A stretch of DNA of 7,205 nt from Candidatus Wolframiiraptor sp. EX4484-121 (lineage in GTDB: Archaea > Thermoproteota > Nitrososphaeria_A > Caldarchaeales > Wolframiiraptoraceae), in assembly GCA_002255105.1 (NCBI GenBank), contig NJEK01000036.1, positions 1 through 7,205 of the forward strand, written 5' to 3'. Shown here in pieces: positions 1-6,281 of this stretch. The first letter of the stretch is position 1; each line of letters starts with the position of its first letter. Made by a program: the position numbers and the translations under genes. The notes below the pieces were generated by a model that worked only from the letters and a program-made list of their open reading frames with translations, was not told the DNA's origin and did not search any database.

Positions 1-180
1 TAAAGCGTTCAGATAACTGAACCCGATTTTTATTGAAGGCTCTATATACGCATCCTCAAAGTAGTTATTAAATTCACTTAAGATTATCATCCTTAACTTC
101 TTATTAACATAGGGCAAAGCTATTTCAAGTCTTTTCTTGAAAAGCTCGATCCCAATCGCTCCATTCTGGTTAATACCGAC
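1..180 (-). CDS. Partial open frame, unrecognised protein, possibly 5'-truncated
   Basis: Read on the minus strand, bases 180 to 1 give 60 codons without a stop, and the frame is still open at the window edge. All three plus-strand frames in the same stretch are interrupted. The translation has mixed hydrophobic and charged composition like a real protein, including a segment KKLRMIILSEFNNYFEDAY. I recognise no family or motif. A TAG stop at 183-181 lies directly upstream, and no ATG follows until base 90 (a TTG is at 117). The gene therefore starts very late, uses TTG, or has lost its 5' end. It sits in the A+T-rich left end next to the nuclease-like gene, which suits a decayed accessory gene. 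Coding status is likely but not certain, and no function can be assigned. Confidence 0.4.
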
Positions 181-183
181 CTA

Positions 184-461
184 AATCTGCTATATTTTGG
201 AGTAAGATTATTGGGCAAGTGAGACACGCTATTGGGAGAAGTAAAAGAGCAACTCTAAAAATTTAAGAAACTTTGGCTTTTTAAGGACTGATTCTACCTA
301 AGTCCCATGCTTTACCAGTAAATTTTGGCGGAAATCCCACCCCCCGCAAATCCTTACCAGAGGATGTGCCAAGTAAGTCTAACTTTAAGCAGTGAAATTG
401 GTAGACACTTAAGAAAGATTTTTGTGATGAGAGCTTCCTTTTAACTTGAGGGGCAAACAAA
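184..461. other. A+T-rich stretch with no convincing gene
   Basis: About 280 bases separate the left-edge fragment from the nuclease-like gene. Two short frames are open. A minus-strand frame at 460-281 has a TTG start and 59 codons. A plus-strand frame at 285-395 has 36 codons, lacks an upstream start, and is rich in Pro, Gly and Ser. Neither matches a family I recognise. The plus-strand one could be the tail of a degraded gene. The stretch also has a C-rich run (337-346) and a TTACCAG heptamer at 312-318 and 354-360. I see no tRNA, CRISPR repeat, clear terminator or inverted repeats marking an insertion-sequence end. The last bases before 462 include a GAGGGG purine run that could act as a ribosome-binding site for the downstream gene. 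Confidence 0.4.
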
Positions 462-980
462 ATGAGAAGCGATTACGAAGAAATGATTAGAGAGAAAATA
501 AAGAACTTGGGTAGGGTTCTTGGATTTGAAGTTGAGGAGGAATGGACGCCTGAGTCGCTAAAAAGGGAGAATAGGCGAGAGATATACGTACCAAAGATTG
601 ACGTGGTTTGGTATAAAAGGGCAAACCCCCGCTTCATCAAATTTTTAAAAATTGTGAACGACGCCATGAAGGAGAAAATTGGTAGTAAAAATGCTGAGGA
701 ATACTTGGGCATCTTACCAAGATATTGTGACATTGACAAAGAAGTGATAATTGGATTTGAATTAGAGCTTACCGATAGACCAACAAAATACATATTGGGT
801 GATATAGCTAACTTATCGAGAATGTGCGATTATGGGTTTATCGTAATAAGGGATGTTGAAAATTTGGTTAAAAGGAGCATTAAAGCGTCTAAAGCATTTA
901 GCCTACTACACGGCGCATCAAGGGTATTCATAATAAATCCAGGGGACTTAGAAGACATATCACAGCGCTTAATGGATTAA
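462..980 (+). CDS. Putative PD-(D/E)XK-type nuclease-like protein (172 aa)
   Basis: The ATG at 462 is preceded by a purine-rich GAGGGG about eight bases upstream and a T-rich TATA-like patch near 438-446. The product is a soluble protein with no signal peptide or membrane segment. The layout suggests a restriction-endonuclease-like fold. An N-terminal helix (about residues 3-20) leads to a strand with Asp47 (PKIDVVWY, 44-51). A central strand IGFELEL (97-103) supplies Glu100 and Glu102. A TKYILGDIANLS segment (108-119) with Lys109 follows, then a hydrophobic strand YGFIVI (124-129). This resembles PD-(D/E)XK variants in which the lysine has moved to the following helix. I infer the fold from motif spacing only, so the exact active site and substrate are unknown. 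Base composition is much more A+T-rich than in downstream genes, which suggests horizontal acquisition. No methyltransferase or other defence partner is visible within the window. Coding status is strong and function is tentative. Confidence 0.72.
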   Translation: MRSDYEEMIREKIKNLGRVLGFEVEEEWTPESLKRENRREIYVPKIDVVWYKRANPRFIKFLKIVNDAMKEKIGSKNAEEYLGILPRYCDIDKEVIIGFELELTDRPTKYILGDIANLSRMCDYGFIVIRDVENLVKRSIKASKAFSLLHGASRVFIINPGDLEDISQRLMD

Positions 981-1034
981 TGTCTATATCGGCTGATGTA
1001 TTAAATCTGTTGACCTCCTAGGATCATGTTTTTC

Positions 1035-1045
1035 CTTTAGATTTA
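1035..1045 (+). promoter_or_regulatory. TATA-like box of the phospholipase D-family gene
   Basis: The sequence CTTTAGATTTA is centred about 21 bases upstream of the ATG at 1061. It has a pyrimidine-rich run before it and no strong Shine-Dalgarno match after it. The spacing would give a transcript with little or no leader, as is common in archaea. A second candidate, TATTAAAT near 1000-1007, would give a leader of about 30 bases. The assignment rests on spacing and composition only. Confidence 0.35.
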
Positions 1046-1060
1046 GGGGGTTTTCTTGAG

Positions 1061-1786
1061 ATGAGGCGGGGGATCAGCTCTGAAAGGGTTGCGGCGCTCT
1101 GCGTCGTCGCCCTGATGATCGGGATCGTAGTCGGGTTTTACTTTGGATCGGTTTATGGCGAGGCTAGAACCATTACCAAGAATTTTACGTTCACGGCCAC
1201 GGTCGTCGAGACCATTCCGCAGACGATCACGAAGAAGATATCGCATACGGTTACGGAGACCTCCTATAGGACCGTTACGGCCACCGCCCTCTCAACCATC
1301 ACGGAGTCTTTCACCGAGACCACCACGGTCTTTGAGAGGGGCGGGGAGGTTGAGGTTCTCGGGGTGTGCTTCTCGAGGGTCATGGACTGTTCTTCCCTTA
1401 TCGGATATTGGATCGCGAGGGCGAATGAGAGCGTCCACGTGATGATCTACGGCTTCACCCTAGACCATCTATCCAAAGCGTTAATCGATGCCATGGATCG
1501 CGGGGTCGAGGTTGAGGTCGTCATCGAGAGGGAGAATGCCCATTGGAGGGGGAGCGAGTATGAGAGGCTCCTCCAAGCGGGAGTTGATGTAAGGCTCGAT
1601 GGAAATCCTTACACCATGCATCATAAGGTCGTCATAATAGATGGAAAGATCGTGATTACTGGAAGCTATAACTGGACTTGGAGCGCTGAGAATAGGAACG
1701 ATGAGAACTTGATAGTTTTGATGAGTAGAAGCTTGGCGGAAAGCTATGAGAAGGAGTTTCAGAGGGTCTGGTCAACAGCATCTTAG
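1061..1786 (+). CDS. Membrane-anchored phospholipase D-family (HKD) hydrolase/nuclease
   Basis: This 241-residue protein has three parts. Residues 1-8 are basic, and residues 10-32 form a hydrophobic helix that acts as a signal anchor or signal peptide. Residues 36-90 are a Thr-rich spacer with repeated TxT and TET units, typical of exported archaeal proteins as an O-glycosylatable stalk. Residues 97-237 are a single phospholipase D domain with one complete HKD motif: His187, Lys189, Asp194, then GSYN with Gly201, Ser202 and Asn204. Single-HKD proteins of this size usually dimerise to form the active site. Relatives of the bacterial Nuc type cleave DNA or RNA, while others cleave phosphodiester bonds in lipids. 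Cys103 and Cys110 lie close together at the start of the domain and could form a disulfide outside the cell. The likely site of action is the outer face of the membrane. The substrate cannot be told from sequence. The gene converges on lig, with 65 bases between the stop codons. Confidence 0.92.
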   Translation: MRRGISSERVAALCVVALMIGIVVGFYFGSVYGEARTITKNFTFTATVVETIPQTITKKISHTVTETSYRTVTATALSTITESFTETTTVFERGGEVEVLGVCFSRVMDCSSLIGYWIARANESVHVMIYGFTLDHLSKALIDAMDRGVEVEVVIERENAHWRGSEYERLLQAGVDVRLDGNPYTMHHKVVIIDGKIVITGSYNWTWSAENRNDENLIVLMSRSLAESYEKEFQRVWSTAS

Positions 1787-1851
1787 ACAGGCGGGGTCGA
1801 TGAGGTTGAGCTAATCGCGGTAATATGCTTGGGACGGATGCTTAAGGTGAT

Positions 1852-3612
1852 TCATTCGGCGATCTTCTTCAGCTGGGTTCTATACATCTCCAAGATCTCC
1901 TTCGACGTTGTTGCATCCTCGGGAGATTTATCGAATCTATATCTCCCGGTGAATCTCGGGAATCTTATGGCGAGTCCGCCGTCCTCCGCGACCACTCCCC
2001 AACAACATCTGTGGATCGGGCTTATCGTTATCTCGTCTCCAAGTATCTCTAAGACTAGCTTAGGCTCAAACCATATATCGGCCTCCATCCCGGAGTCGAC
2101 CCTCGCATGCTTATGCGGGATCTTATGGGGCTTAAGGAGTTCCGGGAGCTTCGCGAGATCCTCGTCGGTGAATCCCGATCCAACCTTGCAGACGCTCTCG
2201 AATACATCCTTATCTGGGTTATAGGCGGCCATGAGGAGGGCTCCATAGCTTCCGGCCCTCTTACCCCTACCATGAAATGCTCCGACGACGACTAGGTCGA
2301 CGGTGTCGGTCATCTCGCTCTTATACGACCTCTTCAGCTTTATCCATAGCCACCCCCTGGCACCCGCCCTGTAAATCGATTCCGGCCCTATCGACTTGAC
2401 GACGAGGCCCTCGCATCCGGTTTCTATGGCCTCGTTGAAGAATCTTTCAACCTCTCTTGGGTCATCGCTTATTATCGCCTTGCTCAGCTTCACCCTATCA
2501 TCCACCTTAACTATCGACTCAAGCACCTTCCTCCTCTCCAATAGCGGCTTAAGCGTTAGATCCTCTCCATTGACGTAGAGGGCGTCGAAGAAGTATAGGT
2601 TGACCGGATACTGCTCGATCATCTTATGGATATCGTATTTCCTCTTCCTATGCATGAGTTCTTGGAATGGTAGCATGTCGCCCGTATCGGGGTTCACGGC
2701 AACGCACTCGCATTCCAGGATCGCCTCATCCGCGATTATATTCGTCCTCACCATCTCAACGACATCCGGATACTGCCAGGTTATGTTCTCAAGCCTCCTG
2801 GAGAAGATCCAGACCTCGCTGTTCTTCTTGTGGATCTGCATCCGCTCCCCATCATACTTGTATTCCGCCATGCATCTCCCATCGAGTTTTTGTAGGATCT
2901 CGTCGGCTGAAGATAGCCTCTCGGCGAGCATGGGCCTTATGGGCTTCCCGATAGTTATCTTGAATTTCTTGACTCCCTCGACTCCCTCGAGCGCGGCGAT
3001 CTTCGCGACATAGCCTATATCCGAGCTGAGATTATATGCCCTCTCAAAGATCTCCCTGGTCTCCTTACCCCCTCCGAAGACTATCGATAGGGCGTCGAGG
3101 ACCGTCATGTCGGCCACCCCGAGCCTCATCTTACCCGTAACTATCCTCAGGATGTACTTCGCCTCCTTCGGCTGGGATGAGGCCAATAAGCCGCTCAGGA
3201 TCTGGACCTTCGTCTCCATCGCGCCCTCCCCAGAAGCCCTCGCTATCTTCTCCAACGCCGAGTAGACGTCTTCGACCGTCAGCTGCTCCATGAATAGGGT
3301 TGCTTGGGTTCTCTTCGCGAGCATCTTCTCTCCGACTAGTCCAACGTCTCCGAGCTTGCTGTATGCTTGACTTATCTCCTTCTCGCTCATCCCTGACGCG
3401 AGCTTAACAGCCCTCAACGCGAGCTTATCCGCGACCCCCAGCTCAAGTCCCACGAAGGGTGGATAGATCTCGCCTATCGTTAGGTAAACCACCTTATCCA
3501 CGATCTCCGGCGGAGTCCTCTTCAAGAGGTCTACGAGGAGGTTCGTCATCTCGATCCTCCCCGTCGTGGCCTCTATCCTCTCATAGAACTCAACGAGCTC
3601 CGAGAACAGCAT
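1852..3612 (-). CDS. lig: ATP-dependent DNA ligase (archaeal type)
   Basis: This enzyme seals nicks in duplex DNA during replication and repair through a ligase-adenylate intermediate. Residue numbers below count from an in-frame ATG at 3624. I prefer the ATG at 3612 (586 aa), because it lies about 30 bases downstream of a TATA-like box and the protein then begins MLFSELVEFYERIE, as in the family. Residues 1-210 form the N-terminal DNA-binding domain. The adenylation domain follows, with motif I KYDGER and nucleophile Lys256, motif III SRRLENIT (275-282), motif IIIa NLYFFDALYVNG (342-353), motif IV CEGLVVK (404-410) and motif V WIKLKRSY (427-434). The C-terminal OB domain starts near 440 and ends with RFPRF (554-558) and DKSPEDATT (565-573). 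Length and motif set are complete, so the enzyme should be active. One small oddity is that the usual EGE of the second adenylation strand is ECE (304-306). It lies 59 bases downstream of mptG on the same strand but seems to have its own promoter. Confidence 0.97.
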   Translation of the reverse strand: MLFSELVEFYERIEATTGRIEMTNLLVDLLKRTPPEIVDKVVYLTIGEIYPPFVGLELGVADKLALRAVKLASGMSEKEISQAYSKLGDVGLVGEKMLAKRTQATLFMEQLTVEDVYSALEKIARASGEGAMETKVQILSGLLASSQPKEAKYILRIVTGKMRLGVADMTVLDALSIVFGGGKETREIFERAYNLSSDIGYVAKIAALEGVEGVKKFKITIGKPIRPMLAERLSSADEILQKLDGRCMAEYKYDGERMQIHKKNSEVWIFSRRLENITWQYPDVVEMVRTNIIADEAILECECVAVNPDTGDMLPFQELMHRKRKYDIHKMIEQYPVNLYFFDALYVNGEDLTLKPLLERRKVLESIVKVDDRVKLSKAIISDDPREVERFFNEAIETGCEGLVVKSIGPESIYRAGARGWLWIKLKRSYKSEMTDTVDLVVVGAFHGRGKRAGSYGALLMAAYNPDKDVFESVCKVGSGFTDEDLAKLPELLKPHKIPHKHARVDSGMEADIWFEPKLVLEILGDEITISPIHRCCWGVVAEDGGLAIRFPRFTGRYRFDKSPEDATTSKEILEMYRTQLKKIAE

Positions 3613-3637
3613 CCCAATACACATTATTCAAACCCGT

Positions 3638-3647
3638 CTAATTAAGG
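3638..3647 (-). promoter_or_regulatory. TATA-like box of the DNA ligase gene
   Basis: On the minus strand the sequence is CCTTAATTAG, centred about 30 bases before the ATG at 3612 and only about 18 before the alternative ATG at 3624. For a leaderless archaeal transcript this spacing favours the 3612 start. The box lies in the 47-59 base gap after mptG, so lig may be read both from this site and by read-through. Confidence 0.4.
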
Positions 3648-3671
3648 TTGTCAGATCGAGGTTTAGGCGGC

Positions 3672-4610
3672 TTATCTCCCGGTGATACCATTGAATTCTC
3701 GGCGGATCTCAGCTCCCATATTTCTGGGCTTGGAAACCATGATCCAAAAGCCCTTAAGGGATTCCAGGATGTGCTCAACCAGCTCATCGCTGTCGGCGAA
3801 CCCGTAGACTATTGGCCCCCATGAGCTTTGGCCGGCTCCGAGGGCTCCTGCCTCAAGCATCTTTTCAACGATTATCTCGCAGCCCCTCCTATAGACTCCA
3901 AGCTGAACCTCCTCAAAGAACAATCCATTAATTCTGTCGAGCTCGGTCGCGGCCTCGCCGAATCCCCTTAGATCTCCCTCGATCAGGGACGGTAGGAGCT
4001 TCATCAAGACGATCCTCGAAGCCCGCTCAGATAATCTTGGATCGGTCTTAACCCTCTCGAACATCGCGTCTTCAACCTCCTCCTCGAATCCCCTTGAAGA
4101 GGTTCTCGGAGAGGCCAGGATGACCCTAAGCTTCTCCGGAACGTGAACTCTCGTGAGCAGTGGTGGGATCTTGGTTCGAGAACATCTCCCACAGTCCACG
4201 GCCAGTCCACCATACTTGAAGAGCCATACTCCAGCCCCAGACCTCCTACCTCTCCCGAACCTATATGCGAGATGCTCTACGCTGAGGTCGAGTCCGTGGA
4301 GTTTTGATACAGCTGAAGCTATCCCCAAGATCGTCTGCGTCGTGGATCCGAGTCCGACATGCCTCGGGATCGCCGATAGGATCTTCACCCATAATCCCCT
4401 TAAACCAAGTTCATCAACTATTCTTCTCACGATCGCTTGGATCCAATCTCCTCCCTCGCCCTCGACCACAACCTCATCGGACTCTCGGACGATCGCCTTG
4501 AAGCCGGGCTTCTCAAGGTATAGGCCGATGGAGCCATACGTCCTGCCGAGGTCTCCGGATAGGTCTATGAATCCTAGATGGATTCTCGAACCCGCCTCGA
4601 CCACCACCAT
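3672..4610 (-). CDS. mptG: Beta-ribofuranosylaminobenzene 5'-phosphate synthase (GHMP-kinase fold)
   Basis: The enzyme condenses 4-hydroxybenzoate or p-aminobenzoate with PRPP, releasing CO2 and diphosphate, to make the arylribofuranosyl phosphate half of tetrahydromethanopterin-type cofactors. The protein is about 312 aa, close to family length. It opens with EAGSRIHLGFIDL (6-18 when counted from a TTG at 4613), the signature N-terminus of this family. It continues with the GHMP glycine-rich motif PRHVGLGSTTQ (83-93), the family-specific GRGRRSGAGVWLFKYGG (120-136) and the C-terminal loop GAGQSSWGPIVYG (259-271). A run of GTG codons follows the start. I take the ATG at 4610 rather than the adjacent TTG at 4613, because ATG is the stronger codon and lies about 28 bases from the TATA-like element. 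It is divergent from mptA, so the two halves of the cofactor are made from one control region. The family assignment is firm, and the in vivo substrate (hydroxybenzoate or aminobenzoate) is not visible. Confidence 0.93.
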   Translation of the reverse strand: MVVVEAGSRIHLGFIDLSGDLGRTYGSIGLYLEKPGFKAIVRESDEVVVEGEGGDWIQAIVRRIVDELGLRGLWVKILSAIPRHVGLGSTTQTILGIASAVSKLHGLDLSVEHLAYRFGRGRRSGAGVWLFKYGGLAVDCGRCSRTKIPPLLTRVHVPEKLRVILASPRTSSRGFEEEVEDAMFERVKTDPRLSERASRIVLMKLLPSLIEGDLRGFGEAATELDRINGLFFEEVQLGVYRRGCEIIVEKMLEAGALGAGQSSWGPIVYGFADSDELVEHILESLKGFWIMVSKPRNMGAEIRREFNGITGR

Positions 4611-4669
4611 CAACAGAAATAATCGATTAATGTGTAAATAATCCTCTTTACGGATTTTTGCGGGAGAGC
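4611..4669. promoter_or_regulatory. Compact bidirectional promoter between mptG and mptA
   Basis: Only 59 bases separate the ATG of mptG (4610, minus) from the preferred GTG of mptA (4670, plus), and the midpoint is base 4640. The A+T-rich core at 4634-4642 reads GTAAATAAT on plus and ATTATTTAC on minus, so it could serve as a TATA element in both directions. It lies about 28-32 bases from each start codon, which predicts leaderless or nearly leaderless transcripts both ways. A small inverted repeat, GATTA (4625-4629) and TAATC (4639-4643), brackets the core. It could be a regulator half-site pair or just part of the TATA sequence. The function is inferred from spacing. Confidence 0.5.
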
Positions 4670-5554
4670 GTGAACGAGATCCCGGACATCCATGATGAGA
4701 GGCCCTCGACCCCGATTCCGGTGAATTGGGTGGGCTTCAAGAGCATAGTCATCCCGGCTGGAAGGCTTAGGATCGATGGGGTGGACACGATCCTAACCCC
4801 GATAATAGACGTCTTCATAGACTTGCCCGGGGATTTGAGGGGGATCCACGCCTCGAGAAGCTACGAGTCTCTGAGGGAGATGGTCGATGGATATGCTGGG
4901 AAGGTTATGAGGCTTGAGGAGATAGCCGGGGGGATCGCCACGAAGCTCCTAAGGCTCCACCCATACTCCTCGAGATCCATGGTTAAGATCAGGGCGAGGG
5001 CATTCCATAGGGTTGAGGCCCCCCTAAGCCGCGTAAAATCCTACGAACCCTTCACAATATATGGGAAGGCGTTCGGCTTTAGGAGGGATAGAGGGATAGA
5101 TGTTAGGAGATTTATAGGGGTTGAGGGTTATGGGGTGACGGCGTGTCCATGCGTCGAAGAGGTGGCTGAGAAACTCTATGGAGTGAGGTATGTGACCCAC
5201 ATGCAGAGGAGCGTTGGGAGGTTGTTCCTAGAGGTTCCGAGGGGTTTTGAGGTCGATGCCTTAACCCTATTGGAGATCCTCCAAAGATCGATGAGCGCCC
5301 CGGCCATCTCAAACCTGAAGCGAGAGGATGAGGTGAAGCTGGTCATAGACGCCGCGAGTTCTCCAAGATTTGCCGAGGACTGCGTCAGGGAGATGATAAA
5401 GCGGGTCTTGGAGAGGTGGCCGAACCTACCGGACTCGGCGGAGATGACCGCATCAATCAGGAGTATGGAGAGCCTACACCGCCAAGACTTCATGGCCTAC
5501 ATTAGAATTAGCGCTGGCGAGGCTAGGAGGAGGTTGAGGCTTGGAGTGGAGTGA
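4670..5554 (+). CDS. mptA: GTP cyclohydrolase MptA (type IB/FolE2-like)
   Basis: MptA converts GTP to 7,8-dihydro-D-neopterin 2',3'-cyclic phosphate, the first step of the pterin branch of tetrahydromethanopterin synthesis, and is metal-dependent. Residue numbers count from a TTG at 4658. I prefer the GTG at 4670 (294 aa), because TTG 4658 lies only about 20 bases from the shared TATA core. Family features include DIHDERPSTPIPVNWVG (10-26), LRGIHASR (60-67), ACPC (Cys163 and Cys165), a THMQRS stretch with His181, LKREDE (220-225) and ESLH (Glu271 to His274). By comparison with FolE2 enzymes, the cysteine, His181 and His274 are likely metal ligands, and Glu271 lies at or next to the metal site. 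Length is normal for the family. The gene overlaps mptE by 14 bases, so the two are probably translated from one message. The later enzymes of the branch (the cyclic phosphodiesterase and the aldolase) are not in this window. Confidence 0.93.
   Translation: MNEIPDIHDERPSTPIPVNWVGFKSIVIPAGRLRIDGVDTILTPIIDVFIDLPGDLRGIHASRSYESLREMVDGYAGKVMRLEEIAGGIATKLLRLHPYSSRSMVKIRARAFHRVEAPLSRVKSYEPFTIYGKAFGFRRDRGIDVRRFIGVEGYGVTACPCVEEVAEKLYGVRYVTHMQRSVGRLFLEVPRGFEVDALTLLEILQRSMSAPAISNLKREDEVKLVIDAASSPRFAEDCVREMIKRVLERWPNLPDSAEMTASIRSMESLHRQDFMAYIRISAGEARRRLRLGVE
5526..5534 (+). promoter_or_regulatory. Strong Shine-Dalgarno site for mptE
   Basis: GGAGGAGGT lies inside the end of mptA, six bases before the TTG at 5541. 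This is a near-complete match to the archaeal anti-Shine-Dalgarno end of 16S rRNA, whereas the genes that seem leaderless in this window have no such match. Together with an in-frame TGA at 5535-5537 it fixes TTG 5541 as the mptE start. Confidence 0.65.
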
Positions 5555-6281
5555 GTGGGAGGGCTGGTATAGGGAGATAGTCGAGGAGTTCGGATACTCT
5601 AGGGAGAGGGATGAGGAGGCAGCAAAGATCCTAGATGACTTGATAGGGGATAGAACTCTGACATTCGCCGAGCTTAGGCTGAGGGTTGGAGGAGATATAG
5701 CCCTCGTCGCCGGAGCCGGGGAGTCCCTCGAAGACGACGTGGATAGATTTCTTGGATCCAACCTCGTCGGGAGGGCGGCGATCTTCGCGGCGGATGGAGC
5801 ATCGAAACCGTTCTTGGATAGGGGGTTGGCGCCTCACGTCGTCGTGACGGATCTCGATGGAGGCGATGAGGTCTTGTTGAAGGCCTCCGAGCTCGGATCG
5901 ATAATGGTCGTCCACGCGCATGGGGACAACATCGAGGCCTTGAGGAGATTGGCTCCGAGATTTCGCGGCCCGATACTCGGGACGACCCAATCGAGGCCGT
6001 TTAAGAGAATTTACAACCTCGGGGGATTCACGGACGGCGATAGGGCAGCATACCTGGCCTCAGCCCTAAACTTCAGGACGATAATATTGATTGGGATGAA
6101 CTTGATTCCAAGAACTGGAGGCGAGGTCGAGAAAAAGAAGCTACTCTATGCGAGAAGGTTGCTCGAGAGGCTCGCCTCAACCGCCACGGGCAGATTCTAT
6201 AACGCCACGGGCGGGGAGAGGATTGAGATAAGGGGATTTCAAGGAACAAGCTTCAGAGAACTTGATGAGATCTTCAGATGA
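5541..6281 (+). CDS. mptE: 6-hydroxymethyl-7,8-dihydropterin diphosphokinase MptE
   Basis: This archaeal enzyme uses ATP to pyrophosphorylate 6-hydroxymethyl-7,8-dihydropterin so that it can be coupled to the arylribofuranosyl phosphate made by MptG. It belongs to the MptE-like (DUF115) family and is unrelated to bacterial FolK. The 246-residue length is typical. Visible family blocks are ALVAGAGESLEDDVDRF (54-70), AADGAS (83-88), VVTDLDGG (101-108, acidic metal and nucleotide site), HAHGDN (125-130), GTTQ (147-150), a conserved NLGGFTDGDRAAYLA (159-173) and GMNL (185-188). The start is a TTG at 5541. The in-frame TGA at 5535 rules out any start further upstream, and a strong Shine-Dalgarno supports it. 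It overlaps mptA by 14 bases, and its TGA shares four bases with the next ATG, so translational coupling on both sides is likely. Confidence 0.92.
   Translation: MEWSEWEGWYREIVEEFGYSRERDEEAAKILDDLIGDRTLTFAELRLRVGGDIALVAGAGESLEDDVDRFLGSNLVGRAAIFAADGASKPFLDRGLAPHVVVTDLDGGDEVLLKASELGSIMVVHAHGDNIEALRRLAPRFRGPILGTTQSRPFKRIYNLGGFTDGDRAAYLASALNFRTIILIGMNLIPRTGGEVEKKKLLYARRLLERLASTATGRFYNATGGERIEIRGFQGTSFRELDEIFR

Noticed and set aside
75..414. CACTTAAGA at 75-83 and 406-414 as possible attachment or insertion repeats
   Set aside because: A nine-base A+T-rich match around a CTTAAG palindrome is expected by chance in this composition, and nothing else supports element ends.
424..475. GTGATGA as the C box of a C/D guide RNA upstream of the 462 gene
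   Set aside because: No CTGA D box occurs at a suitable distance, and no internal C'/D' boxes were seen.
1143..1442. Arg/Ser/Pro-rich plus-strand frame overlapping the phospholipase D gene
   Set aside because: It is a frame shadow of the ACG/ACC-rich Thr spacer. The HKD protein in the other frame explains the sequence.
2600..3013. Long open frames on the plus strand inside lig (also 1829-2224 and 2396-2578)
   Set aside because: They lie antisense to a ligase with every catalytic motif in place. Their translations are low-complexity Ser/Leu-rich with no recognisable domain.
4153..4641. 162-codon plus-strand frame antisense to mptG
   Set aside because: The product is Pro/Ser-rich without family features, while the minus strand encodes a full MptG with all signatures.
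5631..5990. Minus-strand frames within mptA and mptE (5112-5493, 5474-5761, 5631-5990)
   Set aside because: They are shadows of well-supported genes. The compositions are odd and no ribosome-binding context is visible.
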